In this document: in pieces, positions 25,096 through 33,418 of the stretch | How the letters are laid out: the number at the start of each line of letters is the position of its first letter | Position numbering within the stretch: position 1 is the stretch's first letter | Translations under genes and position numbers: made by a program | Assembly: GCF_029222705.1 (NCBI RefSeq) | Contig: NZ_JARGZF010000002.1 | Span: 434,001 to 498,000 of the forward strand | Reading direction: 5' to 3' | DNA from: Knoellia sp. p5-6-4 | Lineage (GTDB): Bacteria; Actinomycetota; Actinomycetes; Actinomycetales; Dermatophilaceae | DNA length: 64,000 bases | Notes under the pieces: generated by a model | Seen by the model: the letters and a program-made list of their open reading frames with translations, nothing else | The model's database searches: none | Told to the model about the DNA's origin: nothing

Positions 25096-26556
25096 CTAGA
25101 AGGGGTAGGGCGTGATGGAGCCCTGCATCGTGACCCACTGGGTCTCGGTGAAGGCCTCCACGTTGGCCTCGACACCGCCGAAGCGGGTGCCGGTGCCTGA
25201 GAACCCGACGCCGCCGAACGGCGCGGTCGGCTCGTCGTCGACGGTCTGGTCGTTGATGTGCACGATGCCCGAGGGAATCTGGCCGGCGATGTCCCAGGCC
25301 TTCATGACGTCCCTCGTCAGGATGCCGAGCGACAGGCCGTACTCGCTCTGGGTGGCCAGGGCGATCGCCTCCTCGACCGTCGAGAACCGCGCCACCGGCG
25401 CGACCGGACCGAACACCTCGTCGGAGAAGGCCGGGTGGTCGTAGCCGCTCTCGGCGAGGACGGTGGGGCGGTAGAACAGGTCCTCGTAGGTGCCGCCCGC
25501 CGCCAGCCGAGCCCCCGCAGCCTGCGACCGCGTGACGAGGTCGTGGATGCGGTCGCGCTGGTGCGCGTCGATCACCGGGCCGAGGGGCGCCTCCGAGGTT
25601 GCCGGGTTCCCGACCGGGATGTGGTCGGCGGTGGCCGCGAGGCGCTCGACGTACTCGTCGTAGATCCGCTCGTGCACCAGGTGGCGACCGGTCGTCATGC
25701 AGATCTGGCCCTGGTGCAGGAAGGAGCCCCACGCACCGGCCGACACGGCTGCCGGCAGGTCGACGTCGTCGAGCACGATGAGGGCGTTGTTGCCGCCGAG
25801 CTCGAGGTGGGCGCGCTTGAGCATCCGGCCCGCGGCCTCGCCGACCTTGCGACCGGCAGCCGTCGAACCGGTGAAGGAGATGATCCGCACGCGCGGCTCC
25901 TCCACGAGCGCGCTGCCGACCTCGACGCCGCCGGGGAGCACGTGGAACAGGCCCTCGGGCAGGCCCGCCTCCTCGAGGATCGCGGCGAGGAAGAGGCCAC
26001 CGGAGACGGCCGTGCGCGGGTCGGGCTTGAGGATCACCGCGTTGCCGGTCGCCAGCGCCGGCGCGACCGATCGGCTGGCCAGGATCTGGGGGAAGTTGAA
26101 CGGCGAGATGACGCCGACGACACCGGCGGGCACGCGGCGCGCCATGCTCAGCCGGGGCTGGGCGGTGCGCAGCAGCTGGCCGTACGGCGCCTCGGCCGTG
26201 GCCGCGCCGGTGTGGAACTCCCCTGCCACCAGGCTCGCCTCGAACGCTGCCTTGCCCTGGCCCGAGCCGGCCTCGCGCACGAGCCAGTCGGCGAGCACGG
26301 GGGCGTGCTCCTCGACGAGGCGGGCGGCGTTGCGCATCACCCGCGCCCGCTCCGTGTAGGGCTGGGCGGCCCAGTCCCGCTGGGCCTTCGCAGCCACGTC
26401 GACAGCGCGGGCGACGTCGTCGGCGGTCGCCACGCCGTAGGAGCCGATGGTGGTGCCGGTCGCGGGCTCGACGACGTCGTGCGCCCCTGCGGCGCCACCC
26501 GTCCAGCCCGAGCTGTAGAGCCGGCCGGACCAGGCCTGCGGATCGAAGAACGTCAT
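25096..26556 (-). CDS. Benzaldehyde dehydrogenase-like aldehyde dehydrogenase
   Basis: Oxidises an aromatic aldehyde to the acid with NAD(P)+. The 486-residue enzyme has the cofactor and catalytic motifs: VISPFNFP, Lys in AVILKPDP, ISFTGSTAAGRKVG, general-base E252 in LELGGNN and nucleophile C286 in HQGQICMTTGR. It is closest in feel to XylC/benzaldehyde dehydrogenases. Position between the decarboxylase gene and pobA suggests that the substrate is benzaldehyde or, more consistent with PobA, 4-hydroxybenzaldehyde. The gap to the upstream decarboxylase gene is 71 bases. Confidence 0.9.
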   Translation of the reverse strand: MTFFDPQAWSGRLYSSGWTGGAAGAHDVVEPATGTTIGSYGVATADDVARAVDVAAKAQRDWAAQPYTERARVMRNAARLVEEHAPVLADWLVREAGSGQGKAAFEASLVAGEFHTGAATAEAPYGQLLRTAQPRLSMARRVPAGVVGVISPFNFPQILASRSVAPALATGNAVILKPDPRTAVSGGLFLAAILEEAGLPEGLFHVLPGGVEVGSALVEEPRVRIISFTGSTAAGRKVGEAAGRMLKRAHLELGGNNALIVLDDVDLPAAVSAGAWGSFLHQGQICMTTGRHLVHERIYDEYVERLAATADHIPVGNPATSEAPLGPVIDAHQRDRIHDLVTRSQAAGARLAAGGTYEDLFYRPTVLAESGYDHPAFSDEVFGPVAPVARFSTVEEAIALATQSEYGLSLGILTRDVMKAWDIAGQIPSGIVHINDQTVDDEPTAPFGGVGFSGTGTRFGGVEANVEAFTETQWVTMQGSITPYPF

Positions 26557-26627
26557 GCGGTGCCTCCTGGTGTGGGGTCGTTGACTTGGGCTGCTGTGCT
26601 CATGGTCCCTCTCACGGCCGGCTGGCG

Positions 26628-28280
26628 TCATGGCAGGAAGTGGGTGCCCGCCTCGACGGCGACCTCCACGACCAGCGGCTCGGTGCGGTCGGCGAGCCCG
26701 GCGCAGATGTCGGGCAGGGTCGCGGCGAGCTCGGCGGCGTCCTCGATCCGCATCGCCCGCACACCGAACCCGCCGGCGAGCGTGGAGACCGACACCTCCG
26801 GGAAGGCGGGCCATGGCGCCTTGCCGCCCCGCCGGTCCGCGAGGCGGTCCATCACGGCATACCGACCGTTGGCCAGCACGAGGAACACGGCGCCGACCCC
26901 GCGGTGCGCGGCGGTCCACAGCGCCTGGATGGAGTAGAGCGACGAGCCGTCTCCGACGACGGCGAGCACGGGGGCGTCGGGCCGGGCCATCTTGACGCCG
27001 ACGGCCGCAGGCAGCGCGAACCCCAGACCGCCCATGGCCGCGGACAGGAAGCCCATGGGCACCCGTGCCGGCACCATGGCCTGCAGCGCCGGGCGTGACG
27101 ACGGTGACTCCTCGATGAGCACCGTCTCGCGCGGCAGGTGCTCGGCGAGCACCGCGAACACGTCCTCCGGACGCAGTGCGCCCTCGCGGGGAGGCTCCGC
27201 CGGGGTATGCCGCGGGCCCGCCTCCGCTGCGGCGCTCGCCACGCGTGGCTCGGATTCCGCTGCACGGGAACGGTGCGCGTCCAGGCGCCTGGCCAGCTCC
27301 CGCGCCACGGTGGCGGGGTCCGCCACGACGGACAGCAGCGCGGGTGAGCGCACCGCCTCGGCGAGGTCGCTCGTGACGACGACGACCTGAGTGGCCTCCG
27401 GCACGAGCGGGCCCTCCTCGTAGGGGTACTGCCGGATGGCGGCGGCGCCCAGGACGAGGAGCAGGTCGTGACCGGTGAGCACCTCGCGCAGGCGGGTGCG
27501 GTCGGCGGGCAGCTGGCCGGCATACGCCGGGTCGGTCTGGTCGAAGCCTGCCCGGGCGCCGAAGGGCTCGGCGTAGACCGGGGCGTGCGCGGCCCTTGCG
27601 AGCCTGCGTACGGCATCCCAGCCCGCGGCGGTGTCGACCCCGGCCCCGGCCAGCACGGCCGGCGACCGCGCACCGGCCGCGAGGCCGACCACCTCGTCGA
27701 GCTCCGCCGGGAGGCCGGAGGGCGCGGTCGCCAGCCGCTGCGGTGCGGCCACCGCGTCGGGCGCCGCAGGCTGGTCCCAGTCGTCCATGGGCACCACGAG
27801 CAGCACCGGTCCCTGTGCGGCCTGCGCCCGGTGGGCGGCCCGGGCGATCGCCGACGGCACGTCCCCGGCCCACACGGGGGCGAGTACTTCCACGGGGTAG
27901 TCCCCCGCCAGGCCGGCCAGCCGGCCTGCCAGGAACGGCTCCAGCGCCAGGTGCCGGCGGTCCTGCTGCCCGACCATGACCACGACCGGCGCCCTGTTGA
28001 CTCGCGCGGTGGCGATGGCGGCGACGGCGTTGCCCAGGCCGGCAGTGGTGTGCACGAGCGCCAGTGCCGGGCTGCCGGTCGCCAAGGCGTGCCCGGTGGC
28101 GATGCCGACCACGGACGCCTCGTGCAGTGCCAGCACGAAGTCGAGGTCGTCGGGCAGGTCGGCGAGGAACGGCACCTCGGTCGAACCCGGGTTGGAGAAG
28201 ATCGTGGTGAGCCCGACGTCGCGCATCACCGCGAATGCGGCCTCCCGCACCGTCACCAGCCTCGCGCCCGGGTCAGCCAA
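26628..28280 (-). CDS. ThDP-dependent benzoylformate decarboxylase-like enzyme
   Basis: Predicted to decarboxylate an arylglyoxylate to the aldehyde. The 550-residue protein has the three-domain ThDP decarboxylase layout. Compared with the well-known Pseudomonas putida enzyme (recalled from memory) it keeps the catalytic Ser (NPGS, S33), the cofactor-activating Glu (LHEAS, E54) and the first active-site His (VHTTAG, H77), and has the ThDP motif GDGSSLYS...NGRYA. The second active-site His (281 in P. putida) appears replaced by Tyr or Gln within IRQYPYEEG. The TTG start overlaps the stop of the ABC ATPase gene by eight bases; GTG 28256 is an alternative. Confidence 0.85.
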   Translation of the reverse strand: MADPGARLVTVREAAFAVMRDVGLTTIFSNPGSTEVPFLADLPDDLDFVLALHEASVVGIATGHALATGSPALALVHTTAGLGNAVAAIATARVNRAPVVVMVGQQDRRHLALEPFLAGRLAGLAGDYPVEVLAPVWAGDVPSAIARAAHRAQAAQGPVLLVVPMDDWDQPAAPDAVAAPQRLATAPSGLPAELDEVVGLAAGARSPAVLAGAGVDTAAGWDAVRRLARAAHAPVYAEPFGARAGFDQTDPAYAGQLPADRTRLREVLTGHDLLLVLGAAAIRQYPYEEGPLVPEATQVVVVTSDLAEAVRSPALLSVVADPATVARELARRLDAHRSRAAESEPRVASAAAEAGPRHTPAEPPREGALRPEDVFAVLAEHLPRETVLIEESPSSRPALQAMVPARVPMGFLSAAMGGLGFALPAAVGVKMARPDAPVLAVVGDGSSLYSIQALWTAAHRGVGAVFLVLANGRYAVMDRLADRRGGKAPWPAFPEVSVSTLAGGFGVRAMRIEDAAELAATLPDICAGLADRTEPLVVEVAVEAGTHFLP

Positions 28281-29145
28281 CGTGGGCGACCTCGGTTGCG
28301 GTGTCGGACGAGCCCTGTTGCGGCGCAGCCCTCTTCGCCTTCTGGATCTGCTCGTAGACGTGGCCGCGCAGCTCCGTGAACCGCGACAGCGAGCGCGTCC
28401 CGAGCTGGTCGCGCTCGGCCGGCAGGTCGATGGCGAGGTCCTCCTGGACCACGGTCGGCGAGCTGGACAGCATGATGACGCGCTCGCCGAGGTAGACCGA
28501 CTCGTCGATGTCGTGGGTGACGAAGAGGATCGTCACGCCGAGGTCCTTCCACACCTTGCGGATGAGGTCCTCGAGGTCGGCGCGGGTCTGGGCGTCGACG
28601 GCGGCGAACGGCTCGTCCATGAGCAGCACCCGCGGCTGGTAGGCGATCGCCCGTGCGATGGCCACCCGCTGCTGCATGCCGCCCGACAGCTGCCACGGGT
28701 AGCGCTTGCCGGCGTGCTCGAGCCCCACCTCGTGCAGCGAGCGCTCGGTCAGCTCACGGCGTTCCTTGCCACCCATCCCCGCGTTCTTCAGCGGCAGCTC
28801 GACATTGTCGCGCACCGTCATCCACGGGAAGAGCGAGCGTCCGTACTCCTGGAAGACCACGGCCATCCCCTTGGGCGGGCCCATCACCGGCGTGCCGGAC
28901 AGCCGCACCTCGCCCTCCGTCGGCTCGAGCAGTCCGGAGATGCACTTGAGCAGCGTCGTCTTGCCGCAGCCGGACGGACCGACCAGGCAGGCGAGCTCGC
29001 CGTCGCGCAGGTCGAAGGTGAGGTCGCGGACCGCCTCCACCGACCCGTGGTCGCTGGCGTAGACCTTCTTGATCCCGCGAACCGACAGCAGGGCGTCGCC
29101 GCCACCGACGGGAGTGGTGCGTTGCGTCTCAGCCGGCATGGTCAA
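28273..29145 (-). CDS. NitT/TauT-type ABC transporter ATP-binding protein
   Basis: A 290-residue ATPase of the nitrate/taurine/sulfonate class: Walker A GPSGCGKTT, Q-loop VVFQEYGRSLFPWM, signature LSGGMQQRVAIARA, Walker B VLLMDEPFAAVDAQTR and switch His in FVTHDIDESVYLG. It energises the two permeases encoded just upstream. Genes of this transporter are chained by short overlaps with each other and with the decarboxylase gene downstream, so import and the first catabolic step are made together. An aromatic acid is the probable substrate by context; the class name says nothing about it. Confidence 0.92.
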   Translation of the reverse strand: MTMPAETQRTTPVGGGDALLSVRGIKKVYASDHGSVEAVRDLTFDLRDGELACLVGPSGCGKTTLLKCISGLLEPTEGEVRLSGTPVMGPPKGMAVVFQEYGRSLFPWMTVRDNVELPLKNAGMGGKERRELTERSLHEVGLEHAGKRYPWQLSGGMQQRVAIARAIAYQPRVLLMDEPFAAVDAQTRADLEDLIRKVWKDLGVTILFVTHDIDESVYLGERVIMLSSSPTVVQEDLAIDLPAERDQLGTRSLSRFTELRGHVYEQIQKAKRAAPQQGSSDTATEVAHVG

Positions 29146-29902
29146 CCTCTCTCAAGCCGTGGTACCACCGCAGCACCCGGCGCTCGACGAACTGGAAGAT
29201 GAAGGCGAGGGCGAGTCCGATCAGCCCCAGCACGACGACACCGCTCCACATCTCCGGCACCGCGAACGAGCGCTGGAACTGCACGATCGTGAAGCCGAGA
29301 CCGGAGGAGCTGGCGAACATCTCGGAGATGACCATGAGGATCAGGCCGATCGAGAGCGCCTGGCGGATGCCGGCCATCATCTGGGGCGCTGCCGCGGGGA
29401 GGACCAGCCGGGTCACCCGCAGCCACCCCGTGATGCGGTAGACGCGTCCCGTGTCGATCAGCACCTCGTCGACGGAGCGCACTCCCTCAACCGTGTTGAG
29501 CAGCACCGGCCAGATGGCACCCGAGACGATGACGAGCACCTTCATCTGGTTGTTGATGCCCACCAGCACCATGAGGATGGGGACGAGCACCGGCGGCGGG
29601 ATCGCGCGCAGGAACTCGAGCACGGGCTCTGTGAGCCCGCGCAGCCAGCGGACCGAGCCGATGAGGAGGCCGAGGCCGATGCCCAGGCTGATCGCGAGCA
29701 CGAGGCCGACGGCGAGCCGCACGAGGCTCGGGGCGACGTCGTTCCAGAACCGCTCACCGACCCACGTGTCGACGAACGTCTGCGCCAGCGTGACCGGGTC
29801 GACGACGAAGAAGCTGTCGGAGTTCACCGTCAGCAGGTGCCACACGACCACGAGGATCGCCGGCAGGCCGAGGAGGTAGCCGATCCGCTTCAGCGCGTTC
29901 AC
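29129..29902 (-). CDS. NitT/TauT-type ABC permease 2
   Basis: A 257-residue integral membrane protein with six helices and the coupling-loop signature near VYRITGWLRVTRLVLPAAAPQMMAGIRQA. The helix FLRAIPPPVLVPILMVLVG and the IGLGLLIGSVRWL region are typical of the SsuC/TauC family. The GTG start overlaps the stop of permease 1 (GTGA), and the 3' end overlaps the ATPase gene by 17 bases. Together with permease 1 it would form a heterodimeric channel. Confidence 0.9.
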   Translation of the reverse strand: MNALKRIGYLLGLPAILVVVWHLLTVNSDSFFVVDPVTLAQTFVDTWVGERFWNDVAPSLVRLAVGLVLAISLGIGLGLLIGSVRWLRGLTEPVLEFLRAIPPPVLVPILMVLVGINNQMKVLVIVSGAIWPVLLNTVEGVRSVDEVLIDTGRVYRITGWLRVTRLVLPAAAPQMMAGIRQALSIGLILMVISEMFASSSGLGFTIVQFQRSFAVPEMWSGVVVLGLIGLALAFIFQFVERRVLRWYHGLREVDHAG

Positions 29903-30735
29903 GGGCGCACCTCCCCGCGCACCGACGGGTGCCACGACAGCACCCTCCGCTCGACGAAGCGCATGCCGATGTTGATGACCACCCCGATCATCCCGGTCGC
30001 CAGGACGAGCGCGTACATCGCCGTGGCCGCTCCACCGGACTGGGCCAGCGCGATTTCGTGGCCGAGCCCTGGGACGCCGATGACCAGCTCGGACGTGACG
30101 GCCAGGATGAGCGCGACCGCGGCGCCGAGGCGCAGGCCCGTCATGAGGTAGGGAAGTGTGGTCGGCCACACGACGTGGCGCATGCGGGCCCACCGGCCCA
30201 GCCCGTAGCTGCGAGCGGTGTTGCTGGCGACCACGTCGACGTCGGTGACCCCGTAGAGCACCTGGATCAGCACCTGCCAGAAGGCTGCGTAGACCACGAG
30301 CAGGAGGGTCGACCTCAGCGACACCCCGAACAGCAGGACCGCGAGCGGGATGAGCGCCACCGACGGGATCGGCCGCAGGAACTCGATGGTCGAGTGGGTC
30401 GCCTGGCGCAGGAACCGGCTGGAACCGATGACCAGGCCGAGCACGACGGCTGCGGTCGAGGCGATCGCCAGGCCGAGCGCCCAGCCCGTCATCGTGTGGC
30501 CGACGGCGACCCAGAAGGACGTCAGCCCGAGGTTGCGCACGAAGATCTGCAGCACCTCGCTGGCCGGCGGCAGGTACTCGGGGTTGGCCAGGCCGAGCCG
30601 AGGGACCGCCTCCCAGACGAGCAGGAAGAGGGCGATCCCGGCCAGGCCCAGCACCCACGAGGGAAGCTGGGCCAGCCGGCTGCCGCGGCTGCGGTTCGTG
30701 GCCACGACCCCAGGATGCGCGCTGGTCGCCGCCAT
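29899..30735 (-). CDS. NitT/TauT-type ABC permease 1
   Basis: A 278-residue permease related to the next gene: FLRPIPSVALIPLAVLLFG, the coupling loop SYGLGRWARMRHVVWPTTLPYLMTGLR and six helices. Having two different permease genes is less usual for this class, which commonly uses a homodimer. ATG 30735 overlaps the binding-protein stop (TGATG); a GTG three bases earlier is equally possible. Confidence 0.9.
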   Translation of the reverse strand: MAATSAHPGVVATNRSRGSRLAQLPSWVLGLAGIALFLLVWEAVPRLGLANPEYLPPASEVLQIFVRNLGLTSFWVAVGHTMTGWALGLAIASTAAVVLGLVIGSSRFLRQATHSTIEFLRPIPSVALIPLAVLLFGVSLRSTLLLVVYAAFWQVLIQVLYGVTDVDVVASNTARSYGLGRWARMRHVVWPTTLPYLMTGLRLGAAVALILAVTSELVIGVPGLGHEIALAQSGGAATAMYALVLATGMIGVVINIGMRFVERRVLSWHPSVRGEVRP

Positions 30736-31736
30736 CACCCGGTGGGGAGCAGCTCGTCGAGGTTCGGCACCTTCTTGAGCGTGCCGTAGGAGACGGCTGC
30801 CTCACCGAGCTTGGTCGCCGCGTCGCGGTTGAACTCGGGCACGAACTTCGGCAGGACCATCGTGGCGCGGGCGTCGGCACCGATCTTGGTGTATGTGCCG
30901 ACGATGTCGCGCACCTCCTGCGGGTGGCCCTGGGCGTACTCCAGCGACTTGTTCATGGCCCGCGTGAACTTCTCGACCATGTCCTTCTTGCCCTCGACCG
31001 TCTCCTTCTTGGTGAAGTAGCCGGCGATGTCGAGGCCCGGGTCGAAGTCGGTGTAGTTGTAGCTGACCACGCGTGCCCCCTTGCCGACGGCGGCGCTGAG
31101 GAAGGGCTCGAGGATCCAGGCTGCGTCCACCTGCTTGCGCTCGACGGCCGCCGGGGCGTCGGGGAACGCCACCTCCACGAACTTGATCGACTTGGGGTCG
31201 CCGCCCGCCTCCTCGACCACCTTGCGCACGGTGGTGTCACCGATGTTGTTGAGGTTGTTGACCGAGACGGTCTTGCCCGCCAGGTCGGCCGCGGACTTGA
31301 TCGGCGAGTCCTTCGGCACGACCACGCCGCTGAAGTCGGGCTTCTCACCCGAGGTGGTCGTGCCATTGGTGACGAACTTCAGCGGGAGGCCCTTGTCGGC
31401 CGCGACCATGAGGGAGACGACGTTGCCGAAGGCGATGTCGAAGTCGCCGCTCACGACGCCCGGCACCGCTGCGGCGCCTCCGGTCGTGGTGGTGATCTCG
31501 AGGTTGATTCCCTCGTCCTTGAAGAAGCCCTTCTCCTTGCCGAGCCAGATGGGCGCGGTGTCGACGATGGGGATGACGCCCACCTTCACGGTCGTGAGGT
31601 CGCCCCCACCTCCACCGGCTGCCGAGCTGGAGGCGCCGCCGCCGGGGCTGTCACTGCTCACGGAACCGGAGCCGCACGCGGTGAGGGCCAACGTGGCCGA
31701 GACGAACAGGACGGCGGCTGCAGTGGTGCGGGCCAT
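30735..31736 (-). CDS. NitT/TauT-type ABC substrate-binding lipoprotein
   Basis: A 333-residue precursor with a lipoprotein signal (MARTTAAAVLFVSATLALTAC; lipobox LTAC), a Gly/Ser linker, then the NMT1/SsuA-like bilobed receptor: VKVGVIPIVDTAPIWLGKEKGFF, ITTTTGGAAAVPGVVSGDFDIAFGN, AADLAGKTVSVNN and a C-terminal helix bundle. GAGGAAG precedes the ATG. The ligand is unknown; cluster context points to an aromatic acid. It is the first gene of the importer operon, behind the promoter and operator at 31804-31863. Confidence 0.92.
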   Translation of the reverse strand: MARTTAAAVLFVSATLALTACGSGSVSSDSPGGGASSSAAGGGGGDLTTVKVGVIPIVDTAPIWLGKEKGFFKDEGINLEITTTTGGAAAVPGVVSGDFDIAFGNVVSLMVAADKGLPLKFVTNGTTTSGEKPDFSGVVVPKDSPIKSAADLAGKTVSVNNLNNIGDTTVRKVVEEAGGDPKSIKFVEVAFPDAPAAVERKQVDAAWILEPFLSAAVGKGARVVSYNYTDFDPGLDIAGYFTKKETVEGKKDMVEKFTRAMNKSLEYAQGHPQEVRDIVGTYTKIGADARATMVLPKFVPEFNRDAATKLGEAAVSYGTLKKVPNLDELLPTG

Positions 31737-31803
31737 GGCTTCCTCTTTCTCCGTTGAACGAGGTGGTGCAGCAGGTGAGGGGATGCCGGTGTCGACATGC
31801 CGT

Positions 31804-31863
31804 GTTCGCTCTGCGAACGAGTGTTCTTTATACAAACCTACGGTTGCCCTCTGGGGGTGTCAA
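31804..31863 (-). promoter_or_regulatory. Promoter and candidate PcaR/IclR operator of the importer operon
   Basis: On the minus strand, TTGACA (31863-31858), 17 bases, TAGGTT (31840-31835) forms a strong actinobacterial promoter. Downstream of the predicted start lies the palindrome GTTCGCTCTGCGAAC (31804-31818). It shares the pattern GTTC-N4-TGCGAAC with the site before pcaH, making it a candidate operator for the adjacent IclR regulator. At about +10 to +24 it would act as a repressor site. Confidence 0.7.
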
Positions 31864-31955
31864 GGGATGCCGGCGCCTCGCCGTGCGCCGTGAACGGGGT
31901 TCGGAGCGGCAGGACGGGGTGCGGAGCGGCAGGACCGGGGTGCGGGCGCGGCGGA
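31864..31955. repeat. Imperfect ~20-bp direct repeats downstream of the IclR gene
   Basis: CGGAGCGGCAGGAC followed by a G-run occurs at 31902-31918 and again at 31922-31939. This short non-coding stretch lies between the IclR regulator stop and the importer promoter. No clear terminator hairpin was found. Confidence 0.5.
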
Positions 31956-32753
31956 TCAGGACCCGAGGGCGAGGTCCGCCGAGATCCGCTGCGCGGCGGC
32001 CAGCGCGGCGGGCAGCACCTGCTCGACCCGGTGCGGGTCCTCCCCCGGGAACCCGACGCGCATCGACACGTTGAGGGCGGCCACCACGCTGCCGTCACGG
32101 CCCCGGACCGGCACGGCGACCGACCGCAGACCGGCCTCGAGCTCCTGGTCGACGCTCGCCCAACCCTGCTCCCTGACCAGACCGAGGGCCTTCGCGAGCT
32201 CCTCCCGCGAGGTGATGGTCCGCGGTGTCAGCGGGCGCAGCTCGACGCGGTCGAGGTAGGCCTGCAGCTGCTCCGGGGGGAGGTGCGCCAGCAGGACCCG
32301 GCCCATGGACGTGGCGTAGGCCGGGAACCGCGTGCCGACGTTGATGGCGACCGTCATGATGCGCCGGGTGTGCACCCGCGCGACGTAGACGACGTCGTCG
32401 CCGTCGAGCACCGAGGCCGACGTCGACTCCCCCACCTCCTCCGAGAGCTGCTTCAGGTGGGGCTCGGCGACCTCCGGCAGCCGCAGGCCGGAGAGGTAGG
32501 CGTAGCCGAGCTGGAGGACGCGAGGCGTCAGGGCGAACTCCCGACCGTCGGTGCGCATGTAGCCCAGCGTCACGAGAGTGAACAGGAAGCGGCGCGCCGT
32601 CGCTCGTGAGAGGTTCGCCCGGCGGGCCACCTCCGACAGCGTCAGCTGCGGGTGCTGCTCGTCGAAGGCGCGGATCACGGCGAAGCCGCGGGCCAGGGAC
32701 TGCACGAACTCACCGCTCGGCGCGTGGGTGACGTCGCTGTCCTCGGCGCTCAT
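31956..32753 (-). CDS. pcaR: IclR-family regulator, PcaR/PcaU/PobR type
   Basis: A 265-residue regulator with an N-terminal winged helix (FVQSLARGFAVIRAF, LTLSEVARRANLSRATARRFLFTLVTLGYM) and the IclR effector domain (SASVLDGDDVVYVARV, FPAYATSMGRVLLA, VDQELEAGLRSVAVPVRG). The start SLARGFAVIRAF and the ATARRFL helix are typical of the Pca/Pob branch, which binds protocatechuate, 4-hydroxybenzoate or beta-ketoadipate. The gene overlaps the pcaJ stop (ATGA), so it is the last gene of the pca operon and sits right before the importer promoter. Whether it activates, represses or does both cannot be told. Confidence 0.88.
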   Translation of the reverse strand: MSAEDSDVTHAPSGEFVQSLARGFAVIRAFDEQHPQLTLSEVARRANLSRATARRFLFTLVTLGYMRTDGREFALTPRVLQLGYAYLSGLRLPEVAEPHLKQLSEEVGESTSASVLDGDDVVYVARVHTRRIMTVAINVGTRFPAYATSMGRVLLAHLPPEQLQAYLDRVELRPLTPRTITSREELAKALGLVREQGWASVDQELEAGLRSVAVPVRGRDGSVVAALNVSMRVGFPGEDPHRVEQVLPAALAAAQRISADLALGS

Positions 32754-33418
32754 GCCTCTCCCGTCTCGTCGACCAGCTCGATGCCCGGCAGGCTCTCCTG
32801 CAGCTCGGCGAGGGTCGTGCCGAACGTCTCGCGCACCCGGACCTCCCCGTCGCCGAGGTGGAACACCGCCCGGTCGGTGTACACCCTGCTCACGCAGGCG
32901 AGCCCGGTCAGCGGGTAGGTGCACTCCGGCACGAGCTTGGGCGCCCCGGAGCGGGTGAACAGGTCCATCATGACGAAGGTCTGCTTCGCGCCGAGCGCCA
33001 GGTCCATCGCGCCGCCCACCGCCGGGATGTCCCCCTCCCGGCCGGTGTGCCAGTTTGCGAGGTCGCCCCGCACCGAGACCTGGTAGGCCCCCAGCACGCA
33101 GATGTCGAGGTGGCCGCCGCGCATCATCGCGAACGAGTCGGCGTGGTGGAAGTAGGCCGCGCCCGGCAGCTCGGTGACCGGGATCTTGCCGGCGTTGATC
33201 AGGTCGGGGTCGACCTCGTCGCCGTGCGCCTCGGGCCCCATGCCCAGCATGCCGTTCTCCGTGTGCAGCACGACGCCGGCGCCGGGCTCGAGGTGGTTGG
33301 ACACCTTGGTGGGCAGCCCGATCCCGAGGTTGACGAACGAGCCGTGCGGGATGTCGCGGGCGACCAGCCGGGCGACCTGGTCGCGGTCGAGCGCGCTGGT
33401 GGTGGCCGGTACGGTCAC
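32750..33418 (-). CDS. pcaJ: 3-oxoadipate CoA-transferase subunit B
   Basis: Beta subunit of the CoA-transferase that activates 3-oxoadipate with succinyl-CoA. The 222-residue protein has SFVNLGIGLPTKVSNHL and the catalytic Glu in LHTENGMLGMGP, then GGHLDICVLGAYQVS and GAMDLALGAKQTFVMM. The GTG start overlaps the pcaI stop (GTGA). The same fold serves acetoacetate or other 3-oxoacid CoA-transferases; the pca context decides the name. Confidence 0.92.
   Translation of the reverse strand: MTVPATTSALDRDQVARLVARDIPHGSFVNLGIGLPTKVSNHLEPGAGVVLHTENGMLGMGPEAHGDEVDPDLINAGKIPVTELPGAAYFHHADSFAMMRGGHLDICVLGAYQVSVRGDLANWHTGREGDIPAVGGAMDLALGAKQTFVMMDLFTRSGAPKLVPECTYPLTGLACVSRVYTDRAVFHLGDGEVRVRETFGTTLAELQESLPGIELVDETGEA

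Noticed and set aside
31815-31826. GAAC-N4-GTTC, a possible LexA box before the importer operon
   Set aside because: It only matches the core and lacks the flanking TC/GA and central bases of an SOS box. It overlaps the palindrome that is better explained as the IclR-type operator.
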